A stretch of 64,000 nucleotides of DNA, from NCBI RefSeq assembly GCF_010093535.1, contig NW_022985177.1, forward strand, positions 290,857 to 354,856, in the 5' to 3' direction. A model generated the notes under the pieces. That model ran no database searches. It had not been told where the DNA came from and saw only the letters and a list, made by a program, of their open reading frames with translations. Numbering within the stretch: the first letter of the stretch is position 1; every line of letters starts with the position of its first letter. Source of the DNA: Lindgomyces ingoldianus. Its lineage: Eukaryota; Ascomycota; Dothideomycetes; Pleosporales; Lindgomycetaceae. The position numbers were made by a program, and so were the translations under genes. Below are positions 33,684 to 44,595 of the stretch, one piece after another.

Positions 33684-35640
33684 CTAGTTCCTGCTCCTCG
33701 GAGTGAACTGCAGTTGGAGAGGAGGAAGTGTTACTGTAAACGTATCCAGGACTTCCTTATCGAAGGCCACCCCGGTCTCCCCAGGAGCGAAAGAAACGTC
33801 AAAATTTTGGACAATTGAGGAAAGAGAGGTGCGCAGACTTAGCTGAGCAAGATTCTTGCCAGGACAACTGTAAGCACCTGAGAAAATGTTAGCTTCCAGA
33901 CACAGGTGGTGTAGAGTAGCACTCGTCAACATACCTAGCGAAAATGGTAGATAAGGTGCCTTCTCAGTTCCCATTTCCTCCCGCTTCTCCCCGAACCGTT
34001 CCGGAACGAATTCCTCAGCTTGCTGCCACCATCGAGGGTCTCGGTGGATCAACTGAATGGGTACTAGGACGTTTGTCTTGCCAGGAATGTGCACCTCATC
34101 TACTCGGATACCCTGCGCCGGTGTTTCTCGGGGTCCGCCATTCAGTAGTGCTGGCCTCAGTCGCAGGGTCTCACTGATGAAATCGTCAATGTAGGTGACC
34201 GACTTTACTTTTTCGTAATTCCAGTCGCTGTATCCTGCTGGCATGGCCTTGTCGACGAGTCTCTGGAGTTTCTTCTGCTTCTCTGGATACTTGGCTAGAT
34301 AGAAGAGGATACCTGCCAATGTCGTTGCAGTTGTCTCACTAGCACGTATTAATGTATGCACATTGAGTACTCTCTTGGGATCACTTACCTTCCAGCAATG
34401 ATTACTACTCGGGAATCATCTTCTAAAGCGGCCGGGCTCGGTGAAGCTGAAACGTCTTTGTCTTTGACAGCCTTAAGAAGCCAAGATACAATATCTTGTG
34501 GGTACTTATCGCCATCCCAAGTCTGCCATATATCAGCCAAAGACGCCCGGTCGGGTTCATCCCTACAGGAAACTACTAACCTTGTGCTTCTCCCTAATCT
34601 GGCCAGCGCAAAAGGAAAAAAACTCTGAATAACCTGCAGCTGCTCCTGGAATTGAGCTGAGAAGGTTCAGCAACCAGGGGACGGTGCTCATTATCCCAAG
34701 CATGGTCATATGGGCATGAACTCCCTGAATTGCAGGGTGTTCCACACCGCTGACGAGGTTGTTGAAATCCTTTCCAAACCCGACTTCACCCATAACATCA
34801 AAGCTGAAGAACATGGCCCATGCTGACACATCTAAAGGTTTTCCTGCGTTTTTTCGCAACTGACTCATGAAGAGGTCTGCCTTTCCTTTGATTCGGGGCT
34901 CATACGTGGCCAGCGCTGACTGGTATTAGGATCTAAGGCGATGTTAATGTAGGGATGCACACCTTTGATGGAAAAACCCCTATCCCACGCTCTTCGTCGC
35001 AGGCGATGGTCGTTGTAGTCGCGCGTCATATGAATGGAACATTTCTTTGGGTCGTTCCCCGTTTGGCCGTACCACGTTGATTTCCGACACTCTGAGTTCG
35101 GCCCATATATGAGAGGCACAGCTGATTGGCGGAGAACGCTAATTTCTCGAGGGCCTATGCTATATGAGCAGCTGGCTGCGTAAAGCATGTGAGTGACTTC
35201 AACTCACCAGTTCGAACAAAGTCGCCGTACTTTTCATGCATCTTGGCAACCTCCTTGTAGTACTGCACATCCTTCGCAGACAATCTGGCGGCGTAGAATC
35301 GGGTAAGCTTTGCCCCAAGCGGCCCTGGGAATTTTCGGCAACGGTGGAATATCAGACGATAAATGCCAATGCTCGTGAGAAGACCGGTATTAAAGCTGCT
35401 GGCAAAGAGCAATGCTTTCGTCAAGGCTCCGAAGATGTTATATTCCCCCACCTCCACGAAGGCATATATCATCGCAAAGAAGGAAATGATGGAGACCGCC
35501 ATGAAATGGTACATTATGAACTCGAACTCGATTTTGCGAATCGACAGGTGGAAAAGAACTCCAAGCAGGGCCGCTGTTCCAACTGTGTGAGAGACATCAG
35601 CCTGAGCGACACCTTTGGTCGTCTGTAGGATGGAATCCAT
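33684..35640 (-). CDS. Microsomal cytochrome P450 monooxygenase
   Basis: Predicted 563 aa. Exons (complement): 35640-35208, 35154-34963, 34915-34581, 34522-34389, 34338-33935 and 33877-33684; the introns are 47-58 bp. The first about 100 residues hold several hydrophobic helices (AALLGVLFHLSI; MYHFMAVSIISFFAMIYAFV; TKALLFASSF; LLTSIGIYRLIF), a long membrane region before the usual KFPGPLGAKLTRFYA hinge. Core motifs are HRLRRRAWDRGFS (C-helix), the I-helix IIAGSETTATT formed across an intron, E421/R424 in ISETLRLRP, and the haem loop FSLGAYSCPGKNLA with ligand C504. This pattern is common among ascomycete P450s of secondary metabolism and xenobiotic breakdown. The substrate is unknown, and no synthase gene lies nearby to suggest a pathway. 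It needs a separate ER reductase, unlike the fused P450 at 4.7-8.2 kb. Confidence 0.93.
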
Positions 35641-37173
35641 GGTAGTTTGAAGAGATCTCCAATCTTGCACAAAGGTCAAGGAGGACAAGCAGAAGAGATG
35701 CGATAAGAGAATGTTGTTTGAGAGTTCTCAATCCGTGGCCTCTAGAGTGGCCGAGGACCTTTGTAATAGGCAATGAATTGTCGATCAACCCTTTCGAATT
35801 ACAATTGACCCACTCCAATTCGTGCGAGTCAGGCTGCACCCACTCCTCCCTTTGAGCCTCGTCCCTTTCCAGAATAGTCCGCATTACCCGCATTCCTCGC
35901 CGTCCTTTGCACGTTCTTCCATTGCCGCCATTGGCCGTGGTCATGTTCTCCGCCGTTGGGAATCCTTTCTTAGCGGTACGCGGACACGGACCCCCGGCCG
36001 AAGGATTTAGCGTTTGTAACCGACCAGGATTAAATATGCACGGGATAACGGGAAAGCCCTTTTATCCCTGTTGCCGCGTATCTCAGAAGATTAATATCCA
36101 GATTTCGAAATCCTATTAGGTCTATAAGGTGTACAAGCGGGTACAGAGTAAGTACAAAGATGTTCTATGGTTAGTGCTAACAGATTCCTATCTTCCTTCT
36201 GAACAATTTTTAGGTCTCTGGTAACCTTCTTGCGGCGGTTTCGGTGCAGACTTCCCAAAGGAATCCAGTCAACAATAGCACGTCTCAAGATTCCTGCATC
36301 CTGGTTCTGCCATTAAAGCCTCTTTTTTGTGGGGATATCAGGAGCAGTGAACCATTCCGTCGGGCTCTCATCTCGCCGAGTGGCTGAAAGAGGCACCGAT
36401 CAGCGATCCTTCCGCTAAAATTGTGGGCACAGTTTGTTTTGAGTCTGGCGTGTGTCCAGCAATTCCCCGCTGGGACTTGGCTACGCAAGCTTCAAGGATG
36501 AATGTGGGGAGGAAAGTTGTCATCCTTTTCCAGGACCCTCCTTGTTTGTCACACCATGAGCACTTGACGGCCCGCGCCATTAACTCCAACGTCGCAGTGA
36601 GGCAAATTGGGACCGAAACTTTCAGCTCCATGTGGCTCACTATCAAATTAGCTAACAGTTTTGACAGTTTTGACAGTTTTGACAGGTTTGATCACTCTAA
36701 TACCCAGCAGTTCCCCACTTGTCCTTGAGAAACGGGTTTTCCAAGCCCCTGCCACGCCTCATCCTTGCATCTTTAGGAGGGACCCGTGTGGACCTGCCGA
36801 GCTTCCTCTGAAAGGGAAAGAATCGTCCGGGATGGAGCGTCGGCCTGAAGGAGACTCCTTGCATACAGACCGCCATGCCATTTGGAGACCCTGAGCGTTC
36901 CATTCATTGACACCAAAAGGTCCGAATCGGTCAATGGGTACAATTGCCAGCAGCCAATGGAAATACGCTCGTGGGTTTCAGGAGGCGTTGGGCTCAGTGT
37001 TCGGCCATGGAGAAGGATGCCCTGCGTGGGAAGAACCAAGCTAAGGAGGAGCTGGGATGAAGCCGCTAGGAATATATTCGCAGAATATCTCTTCTGTGTG
37101 AACGTTTTTGTTTTCCTTCTCCTCGCCGCCGCCTCAAGTTATTAGGAGCAAGATCATTTCCTAGGTTTCCACA
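35641..37173. other. Divergent intergenic region
   Basis: 1.5 kb between the P450 start (minus) and the rhodopsin-like gene start (plus). It contains a small tandem repeat, listed separately. No coding evidence is convincing. Confidence 0.45.
36656..36690. repeat. Short tandem repeat (CAGTTTTGA unit)
   Basis: Three adjacent copies of a 9-bp unit and a fourth degenerate copy, about 485-520 bp upstream of the rhodopsin-like gene. Probably a neutral minisatellite. Confidence 0.8.
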
Positions 37174-38806
37174 ATGGGTTTGTCCACTTTGCAGCCGCTT
37201 GCTTATGCCGTTGCCTATGTTACGTTCTTTTTCGGCACTGCTTCTATCTTTCTGAGGTTCTACTGTCGCATTTTTATTCTAAAGACATGGGGCTTGGATG
37301 ATTGGGTGGGTGTGGCTGTGCTGGTACGGACGTCCTCACTGCGAAAATATATCTTCCGTACTGGAGCTAATATTGTGGTATTTAGGTTTTTAATACCGGC
37401 CAGCAAGCTATTTTGCACATGTTTTTGTACTGGGGATGCGGACTGTAAGTGTATACAACTTTTCCCATCTCAAGCAGACCATTTCTAATTAAACCTAAAG
37501 ACACATCACTGAACTGAGCCAAAATCAAATCCTCCAAATCCTCAAGGTAACTTTTGATCCGAAACGACTGAGGTGAATCCCCTAAGAATTACTAGTGGCT
37601 GTTTATTGAAGAGGTGTTCTATTATACGGTGCATTTTGTTATTAAGATGGCCTTCCTATTCTTCTACCTCCGTTTGTCGCCCAACAAGTTTTTCCGAGGC
37701 CTGGTATATGCTGGAATGGGCTTAAATGCAAGTATTTTTATCACCAACATGTAAGCCTCACATACCCTCAATGATGACTTATTTTGGCCTGACTCGTGTG
37801 TAGACTTATGGCATGCTTTCAATGCCTTCCATTTGACGAGATCCTTCATCCTGGCACGCATCCAGATGCTGTTTGCATCAGTACGTAACCCCGGGGTACA
37901 AACTCCACGGCCTGTTGCAAAGTCTATGAGATGGCACGCAAGTGGCGTTTTCAAGACGCTGCACGGATAAGGCAGTCGTGCCAAACTCTTTTTCTTTAAA
38001 GAAGTGTGCTGACGTTGTTCCCCCGACTTCAGACAAGCTAGTTCTTCTCATCGTCCCGTCAATTCTGGTAAGACCACCCCTCACCCATCCTTGCCCTAAT
38101 CCATTTCTATTACGATGCACCCAAAGCTATAAACCCCAATGCTTCCCTCTACATGAACTCGTTTCTAATAACCACACAGAACATCCTAGAAGATCTCTAC
38201 ATCCTCATCCTCCCGATCTCCACAGTCTGGAATCTCCAAATGTCCCTGCGACGCAAAATTGCCGTTCTCTGCGTCATCGGGTTCGGCGCCTGCGCCGTCA
38301 TCATCGCATGCTTCCGCCTCATCCCTCTTTTCGAATTAAACAGCTCACCAGATACGTCCTTCGTCCTTGGTAAAATGGTTATTGTCGCTGCCCTCGAGAT
38401 CCAATTCGCCGTAATCGCTGTAAACCTCCCCTCGCTCAAGGCACTCTGGTTGCGTATCACTGGTGGAAGCTCATCAGGCTCTGGGCCGGGGTACTCGGAT
38501 CAAAAGGGCTATAAATTATCGTCCATGGAGCGAAAAGCGGGCAATGGATCCGGGATGGGTCGGTCTGGGAGGAATGGGAAGAGTAAGGGATCGAGAGGAA
38601 GTATCACGCGTTTGGAGCGCGGGATCACGAGTACTGAGTCTGAGGAAGAGCTGTTTAGACAGGGCGGGACGGCATTGAATATCCCCACCCAGGGGAGTAA
38701 GATGGACGCTAATGCTATTAAGGTTACGACCGATGTTAAGATCAGGAGTACGGGGAGACAGGATGAGGACGTGCCCCAGTCGACGCATTTCCTTGGTGGT
38801 CATTAG
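37174..38806 (+). CDS. Seven-TM integral membrane protein, fungal rhodopsin-domain / PTH11-like
   Basis: Predicted 382 aa in seven exons: 37174-37323, 37386-37444, 37501-37546, 37596-37750, 37804-37880, 38033-38067 and 38180-38806. Membrane helices follow from the start (LAYAVAYVTFFFGTASIFLRF), then WGLDDWV, the family mark after the second segment, then QAILHMFLYWGCG, VIKMAFLFFYLRL, GLNASIFITNILMACFQC, LVLLIVPSILNILEDLYILILP, IAVLCVIGFGACAVIIACFRLI and LEIQFAVIAVNLPSLKAL. The last 120 residues form a Gly/Ser/Arg-rich cytosolic tail. Proteins of this family include PTH11, a surface-sensing receptor for infection structures in Magnaporthe. I see no N-terminal CFEM domain, so it belongs to the larger non-CFEM group, whose roles are mostly unknown. 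Confidence 0.9.
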
Positions 38807-39095
38807 ACTGTCCGGAGCGTTGACCAGAAAAGATGTGGAAAAGCTGAAGCATATACATGTGTGCTTTGTGTACAAAATATAGCCTATAGAAGGGAGAAGA
38901 TATCAGAATTAGATACCTCCCAATGTCAAATTGAGCCAGTCTATGAAAATATCTTCTCCTTCCATGAAAACTGAGCATTGTTTCTGCTTCTTATCTCTTT
39001 CACTATCAACTGCACTAGCACCCATCCCATTAAATCCGTTATTCCCCCGCTCTAAATACCTCCACTCTTCTCCTCTCTCTTCAAGTTCTCTACTT

Positions 39096-39431
39096 CTACT
39101 TCGCCCACGCCCTTTGCATCTCCAACACTCTATCGCACACCCTCTCCCCATTTTCCTTCTCCCTCTTCCTCCTCTCCTTCGTCTCCTTGCGTAATTCTTC
39201 CCACCGTCGAACAACCTCCTCTTTCCAAAGATCCCGCCATTCCTGCCGCTTAAGCTCCTTGTCCTTCGCCATCGCAGCCAGAAGTTCCGGGTCGGTATTG
39301 TTAAGTCGGACACTGCAAATAGGCCAACCCCAGGCACTGAAGAATTGGAGGTAGGAGGCGGCGGCTTTATTCTCAATGACGTAGGGTTGTTCGGGGGATT
39401 TTGCGTGGGGAATTAGGACGAGGTAGGGCAT
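39096..39431 (-). CDS. Small conserved-looking protein with charged C-terminal helix
   Basis: 111 aa, one exon, ATG at 39431. The N-terminal half is compact (MPYLVLIPHAKSPEQPYVI ... YLQFFSAWGWPICSVRLNN). The rest is a long Lys/Arg/Glu helix likely to form a coiled coil (KELKRQEWRDLWKEEVVRR). No family is recognised. The two-part structure and clean frame favour a real gene; it lies 289 bp downstream of, and converges with, the rhodopsin-like gene. Confidence 0.55.
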   Translation of the reverse strand: MPYLVLIPHAKSPEQPYVIENKAAASYLQFFSAWGWPICSVRLNNTDPELLAAMAKDKELKRQEWRDLWKEEVVRRWEELRKETKERRKREKENGERVCDRVLEMQRAWAK

Positions 39432-40462
39432 TTTCGGCTGCCGTTAGCCGGTTTCTTGAGGCTTAGAGGTAGATTTGCAGCGTTGGAGAATTGGCGTAGC
39501 GGTGTGGGGAGGTCGTTTAACTATATTCTGATTGGCTTTTGGAAGGTAAGTCGTCGTTGGATTTGGGAGTGAGGGGCTCTGCAATGATAACGAGCGATAC
39601 CTTCCCAGAGGGAGTGGGATTAATGAAATATTGTAGTATCACTCAGTGCTCAAGCGGTCTTGGAACCCATCTACAAACTCGGTTTTTGTGTGGGTGTCAA
39701 AGCGAATAAATCTCTGCGCAGCCTAGTGGAGCTTGTGGGTAGATGAAGTCTGTAGTGAGGTGTCGTTAGAGCCGTGGTCGATCTGCGAATGGGGACGGTA
39801 AGGTTGTGTGGAGAATGGGGAAACCTTGACTTAGTAGAGTGAAGTTGCTATAGAATTTACGTTTGCAGGGAGGGATATGGCGGTGAAAACCGCCAGTAAC
39901 TGGTAACGCTGTAAGGCGGGAGTCGGGATTGCGTTGGTGGCATGGCTTAGAATGGCAAGAGTGTGAAAAGGCAATAAGAGATATTCACCTCTTGTCTAGG
40001 TTTCTGTACGATCATTTGTGTAGGAGGATTGTAATGTGATTGATGATGGACTTGCATACTGTCATCGTCCCGGAAAGGATGATATCCATCCACCAAACCC
40101 ATTTACCAAAACACGGCCAAGAGATGTGAGCGGAATTTTGTCATCCAAACTATAAGAAATTCATTGAGTTGTAGAATTTTCTTTTAAATATTGAAGGCTG
40201 AGAGGAGGGAGGAGCAAGTGTCGTAGTCGCCAGCAAATTATTATTATGTGCAGTTGCCAATCATGAGATGATATGCAAAAAAGGAAAAAAGAAATGGATA
40301 TACTACGCCGTTTGATGCATACTGGCCGTTCAATGCATACTGACCGTTCAATGCACGATGAAAATTCCAAGCGACATAGATTCGTGAACCCAATGGGGCA
40401 AGAGATATAGGAAAAGACGACAACAAGTGGTAAATGTCCAACCCAAGCTTCACCTGCGCTAA
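39432..40462. other. Spacer with tandem repeat
   Basis: One kilobase between two minus-strand genes. It should include the promoter of the small protein gene and the 3' region of the HET gene. An 18-bp repeat is listed separately; no gene is seen. Confidence 0.45.
40299..40352. repeat. 18-bp tandem repeat, about three copies
   Basis: Two near-identical units (GCATACTGGCCGTTCAAT and GCATACTGACCGTTCAAT) are preceded by a degenerate third. The repeat lies about 110-165 bp past the stop of the HET gene, perhaps in its 3' UTR. Confidence 0.75.
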
Positions 40463-42649
40463 TTAGCCCAAAACAACTTCAATAAGTTCTTTCTCAGCAG
40501 CATCCCATGCACTCTTCAAGACTCGACCTACGGCTTTCCGATATGCTACCTTACCTTTCCATTCGATCCACATCACGCTATAGAACTTATAGAGTCGGCC
40601 ATTTCTCGGTCTATTAGGATGATTCCATTCTTCAAGTACTGCTGCTTCGCTCCGAGAGTTTTCTGCGACTCCCTTGGATATCGCGATCAGCTCCCAGCGA
40701 GTGTTCGACTTCAATTCAGGAACAATGTCGCGTCGTCGGTGATTGAGTCGAAGTGCACCAGCCCACGCTCCCTTTTGGTCGAGAATTTCGATAGATAAGC
40801 ACTTGTGAGGAGCCCAACAGCGCTCGCCCATTTTGAAGAATGCTCTGTATGTTTCGCAAGCTATATATCTGGGTTGCAGTGTTGGGGATGCATTTATTGG
40901 GGTATCAGCCATCGGAACTGGATAGTTGAAAGTCGTATCAGGGTCGGAAGAGTGATAGTAATGGCACTCGTACTTCTCGCCCGAAGATGATCGTTCCTGT
41001 CGGTGCCACCCATCCGGGAGCTCGCTATATCGGTCATTTATAAGAGAGCGAAATTTGTAGGCGGTACTGGAAATCGGCACTTTCGTGTTCTTGTCATCAA
41101 CAAAGTGCCACCGCACAATAGGTCGGATCTTAAGTGAAGTTTTCGGCCATCTCCAAACACCTCGGCCACTCCCTTCCTTCTCACGAACGTAATCATATAA
41201 GCCTGCCCAGAAATTGAGATCAAGGTGTCCTTTCCATCCCATCCAAGACCAGCTGGGTAGCACATCTCCGTTACCAGAGTCTAGATCCACTTTCCGTCGC
41301 TTTAGAAGACAGAGAGGTTGCCAAAGGAGAGTAAGATCGAAGAACTGTGCTGGTAGCCCATACAAAAAGCCGCCTTGAAACGTGGTAGACAAAGCGGAGG
41401 TAATACCAGCGAATGCCGGAACTGTATCGGAAGTCGACGTCAGATTTCTCTTGTTGTATTCCTTCACCAGTTGGTGATACTCTCCCAGATCTGGCAAAGA
41501 GCAGTACCGGAACTTCTGAGTTTGTGGAAAGAAAATCTCCTGGTTGGGTTGAGCGGAGGTAGTTTGCACAGGATACGAGTCCTCCCATATCGTAGAATGA
41601 CATTGCCATGTTATCCTTCCGTTGAAAAAGAAGATTACACGCTTGGAGAAGACCAGTTCTTGGAGCGTCCAACCTCTTTTGTTCCATTCGGACCTTTCCA
41701 GAAGATCATGGTGAATGTCTTGCACCCGGTGATCAGTATCATGTCGAGGTACGCGAGGTTTCCGGTTGCTCTTCAACGTGATGTTCCCTGATTCGTGTAG
41801 TCCCCAGTCTGCAGAGTTTCCCCCTGCAGCTGCGAAAGTGACAATCGAGTTGGCAAATATGCTTGCTATATTGTTGATCTGTGGATGTTTCGTCGCATCA
41901 TTGTCTTGAACCATGCACAACTGATCCACCCAAAGGTATCGTTCTCCTATTAATCTTGCGAAGTTCATGGCCTGCCGGATTGTCCTTGGTATGACGAAAA
42001 CGCAATTCTGTTCACGCAGTACGCCAGGTCTCTGCAACAGCCTGAGGTTATCCTTCATCAATTGCAGAGACCGAACTTGTCCGCATACATAACTGAGGGT
42101 AACATATCGCTCGGATTTGCTGGCCTGTACGATGCAGTCATCTTCCACGTCAATAAGCCACATTGGCCAATAGTCGGATATGGTCTTTAACCCTTGGGAG
42201 CTGCAGTCGTGGTTGAGGTTGCACTCTCGAAGCCAGCTTTTAATAATGTCCAGGTCAGAAAATGCCGTGCCTGGGCCTTTAAAATCGATACTCTTACACT
42301 TCGTTGTGTGATCGAACTCATATGCGATCTTAGACTTTTGGGCAGGTGCAGTGAATCGACGTGGAAGTGGATATACATGGTGACCTTGTTCTGGCGTCTT
42401 CGGCGGCGATGGTGGGTACGCGTTATTTGTAGGCTGTAGCGCGCTGTATCGAAAAACTGGGGGAGGAATATCGGTTTGGCGTTTCCTTGGAGAAGGTCTA
42501 TAGGAAGACCGATAAGTACCAGGGACTAGCCTCTTCCTCGGGGAATGATGGAAGCAGAGCTGGATGTTCCCCTCATCGTCAACGGCCCACGACCAGTCTA
42601 GCGGCACAACATCAGAAGCATTTTCGGAGTCCCGGGAAGCACTAGGCAT
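40463..42649 (-). CDS. HET (heterokaryon incompatibility) domain protein
   Basis: 728 aa in one exon. The start is the ATG at 42649; the frame extends to 42682 but only with GTG. After a basic, Pro-rich N-terminus, the HET domain begins with YVTLSYVCGQ, the usual Y-x-x-L-S-Y-x-W/C-G block. It continues with IPRTIRQAMNFARLIGERYLWVDQLCMVQ and IASIFANSIVTFAAAGG, and closes at WNKRGWTLQELVFSKRVIFF. All three classical HET blocks are present and ordered. The C-terminal half has no named domain. HET proteins act in nonself recognition between fungal colonies and can trigger cell death, and they resemble innate-immunity TIR-like proteins; most members have no proven allelic role. There is no NACHT or WD40 part. 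The lack of introns is unlike its neighbours. Confidence 0.93.
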   Translation of the reverse strand: MPSASRDSENASDVVPLDWSWAVDDEGNIQLCFHHSPRKRLVPGTYRSSYRPSPRKRQTDIPPPVFRYSALQPTNNAYPPSPPKTPEQGHHVYPLPRRFTAPAQKSKIAYEFDHTTKCKSIDFKGPGTAFSDLDIIKSWLRECNLNHDCSSQGLKTISDYWPMWLIDVEDDCIVQASKSERYVTLSYVCGQVRSLQLMKDNLRLLQRPGVLREQNCVFVIPRTIRQAMNFARLIGERYLWVDQLCMVQDNDATKHPQINNIASIFANSIVTFAAAGGNSADWGLHESGNITLKSNRKPRVPRHDTDHRVQDIHHDLLERSEWNKRGWTLQELVFSKRVIFFFNGRITWQCHSTIWEDSYPVQTTSAQPNQEIFFPQTQKFRYCSLPDLGEYHQLVKEYNKRNLTSTSDTVPAFAGITSALSTTFQGGFLYGLPAQFFDLTLLWQPLCLLKRRKVDLDSGNGDVLPSWSWMGWKGHLDLNFWAGLYDYVREKEGSGRGVWRWPKTSLKIRPIVRWHFVDDKNTKVPISSTAYKFRSLINDRYSELPDGWHRQERSSSGEKYECHYYHSSDPDTTFNYPVPMADTPINASPTLQPRYIACETYRAFFKMGERCWAPHKCLSIEILDQKGAWAGALRLNHRRRDIVPELKSNTRWELIAISKGVAENSRSEAAVLEEWNHPNRPRNGRLYKFYSVMWIEWKGKVAYRKAVGRVLKSAWDAAEKELIEVVLG

Positions 42650-43137
42650 TCTGAATTGGATATTTTTGACGATGTGAGGCACTTCACAGCGAGATGGCTC
42701 AGAATTGCAATTTTTTTTTCATATTTTGGAGGAGGTTGGGACATCGGACAAGATTCTTAGCCACACCACGGATCGCTTAAATGGCGGTCTGTCTGGTCTG
42801 CTGTACCGTATCCGGTTAGCGAACCCATGGTCTGATGGTTCTTTTGAAGGATGATTCAACTGAGGATTGCTCTCACGATGAGACAATTAGAACAGAAAGC
42901 CGATATATTTTCGCTTTGGTTAACGGGTTTTCACGTTCGTAATGCTCCAGGCAATCGCGTCGTTCGACTCTGAAATTCCCAAAAGGTCCGCGGACGAGGA
43001 TCTGAATCCTTCGGGTAACGCGTGCATCACACGATTGCCTCTCGAAGCATCTTCCTCTTGCCCTTTCCTCAACTAACCTCCTGCATCGTTCTTTATTCTT
43101 ACATTCATTTATCCAAGCCCTTTCACTATCTCGTGTC
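42650..43137. other. Divergent promoter region
   Basis: 488 bp between the HET gene and the small secreted-protein gene, including a short poly-T run near 42711. It should contain both promoters. Confidence 0.45.
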
Positions 43138-43485
43138 ATGAAGCTTTCTATCGTCCTCACTAGGGCACTTGCCGCCACTACTATGGCCGCTCCCTATTCC
43201 AGGTGCGTGGTCAACGGAAGAGTCGTTGATTGCAACAAAATGGCCAAAAGTAAGTATCGCAACGTCTTTTAATCTTCTTCGATCGTTCGTCGTCCGACGC
43301 TTCCGGGTATGGCACGCGATACTACATCGCAATGTCGAGTAACCAGCGCGACGGCATATTTGGAGACTAGCAGCGAAATAGGCTTGGAACGTTATGCCGA
43401 AAAATACTACAAAGCGCGTCCAGAGGAAGTCGCGAAGCTGAACGGTCAAAAGAAGATGATGGAAAATACAGGGGCGAAGGCATAA
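43138..43485 (+). CDS. Small secreted protein, candidate effector, 85 aa
   Basis: Exons 43138-43249 and 43340-43485 join in frame across a 90-bp intron with donor GTAAGT. The N-terminus is a signal peptide (MKLSIVLTRALAATTMAAP), followed by a short segment with two cysteines (RCVVNGRVVDC) and a charged helix rich in Lys and Glu (RYAEKYYKARPEEVAKL). No family is known to me. Size and secretion signal fit fungal effectors or small secreted proteins, but two Cys are fewer than usual. The splice acceptor (TCGAG) is not a pyrimidine-AG, which lowers certainty. Confidence 0.5.
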
Positions 43486-43878
43486 CATGGGTGGTAATTG
43501 AGAGGAGAGCGAGGATTAAAGGACCTGTGATTGGTGGTTGCGATGACGACATGGCTAAGAATTGAAGGATGGCTTCTTGCAACTCGACACCGCTAGCTAT
43601 GGCATAATGAAAACATGATAGAAATCTCTGTCTGGCATCTGCACACATTCCCGGCCTAGTTCCTGGACTTGACTGATGCTGCTTCCTTTAGCGTTGTTGC
43701 CCGGCTATTAAGACTATTAAGCGTGGGCAGAATTCCACCCGAGCCGCGTCGACAGCCTCATCTAGAAACACCCAAACACACGACATTGTTTCGCTGAGAT
43801 GATTGAGAATTGTCATCATGTTACTTTGACGCCATGTTTCGGCATTAAGTATTGCCCATTTAACTTCCTCCTTTCCTC
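43486..43878. other. Short spacer
   Basis: About 390 bp between two small plus-strand genes. Nothing recognisable. Confidence 0.45.
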
Positions 43879-44200
43879 ATGTTCTCCTCTTTGAGAAGCA
43901 TGGAGCGCTCCTGTCCCTATTTCTTGCTCTTTATCGGCATTTGTTGCCTAATACATGTGTTTCGTATGTTCATCGTGCTAAAAGGCGTTAATCTCAATTC
44001 CAACAGATAGAAAACAATGTGGCAGTGCAGCTCCTTCAGACTTTCTATTCCCTGGCACACGTTGTCCAAGTTTCGCCGAACCGGGCACATATCTCATGTT
44101 TCCTTTTAGCCTTTATGTCTCGTCTCCTCAGTCGGTAACGACGAACCCTTCAAATGGAGAAGCTATCAACCCAAAGGAATATGCGCCGATGTCTATCTAG
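43879..44200 (+). CDS. Small signal-anchor protein, 92 aa, possibly truncated by a stop codon
   Basis: Exons 43879-43963 and 44007-44200 join in frame across a 43-bp intron with a perfect GTATGT donor and CAACAG acceptor. The N-terminus has a hydrophobic segment (CPYFLLFIGICCLIHVF). The remaining part includes two Cys (RKQCG, GTRCPSF) and a Thr/Asn-rich end. The TAG at 44198-44200 is followed directly by an ATG, and the same frame stays open for another 61 codons. The gene could therefore be a fresh nonsense allele of a 154-residue protein or two separate small frames. I do not recognise either part. Confidence 0.35.
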
Positions 44201-44386
44201 ATGTTGCACCGCGATTCGCTCGCTTCGTTTCGAGTTTATTTCCCGGTTGAGATGATATGTACCCCAGAACGCCACTCTTTCCTCGGCATGATTATTAACA
44301 TGGGTAGCGGAATCATACCCTGTTTGTTTTACATCGCAAGACTACAGTTAGATTGGGTGCGACGGATGAAAGGGCGAAGGGTATAG
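44201..44386 (+). CDS. In-frame continuation after the stop codon, 61 aa
   Basis: Begins with ATG at once after the TAG that ends the previous frame and runs to TAG at 44386. It contains a hydrophobic stretch (FLGMIINMGSGIIPCLFYIARL) likely to span a membrane, then a basic tail. It may be the lost C-terminus of the preceding protein; it could also be noncoding. Confidence 0.25.
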   Translation: MLHRDSLASFRVYFPVEMICTPERHSFLGMIINMGSGIIPCLFYIARLQLDWVRRMKGRRV

Positions 44387-44490
44387 CTAGCGGCGAAACA
44401 GTACCACCTTCTCCACAAAAGAAATATAAGATTTACCTGGCATAGTTTAATTCTGCCTAAAGACAGAAGGCTTCCTCGGTTCTCCCAATT

Positions 44491-44500
44491 CTTTATATGC
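44491..44500 (+). promoter_or_regulatory. Possible TATA box of the CE5 esterase gene
   Basis: CTTTATATGC lies about 100 bp before the ATG at 44596, with a CCAAT sequence just upstream (about 44485). Support is positional only. Confidence 0.35.
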
Positions 44501-44595
44501 ACCTGTGGCCGCTACCCAGACATGGCTATCGAGCATCTTGAGCACAGATCCGAACTTCAAACACAATTTCAGAAACTCGTCGATCAATCAGCACA

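Noticed and set aside
36661..36894. 77-aa frame including the TTTTGACAG repeat
   Set aside because: Only the repeat makes it look patterned; no start context or family match.
42682..42682. Longer HET protein start at 42682
   Set aside because: That codon is GTG; the first ATG in frame is at 42649.
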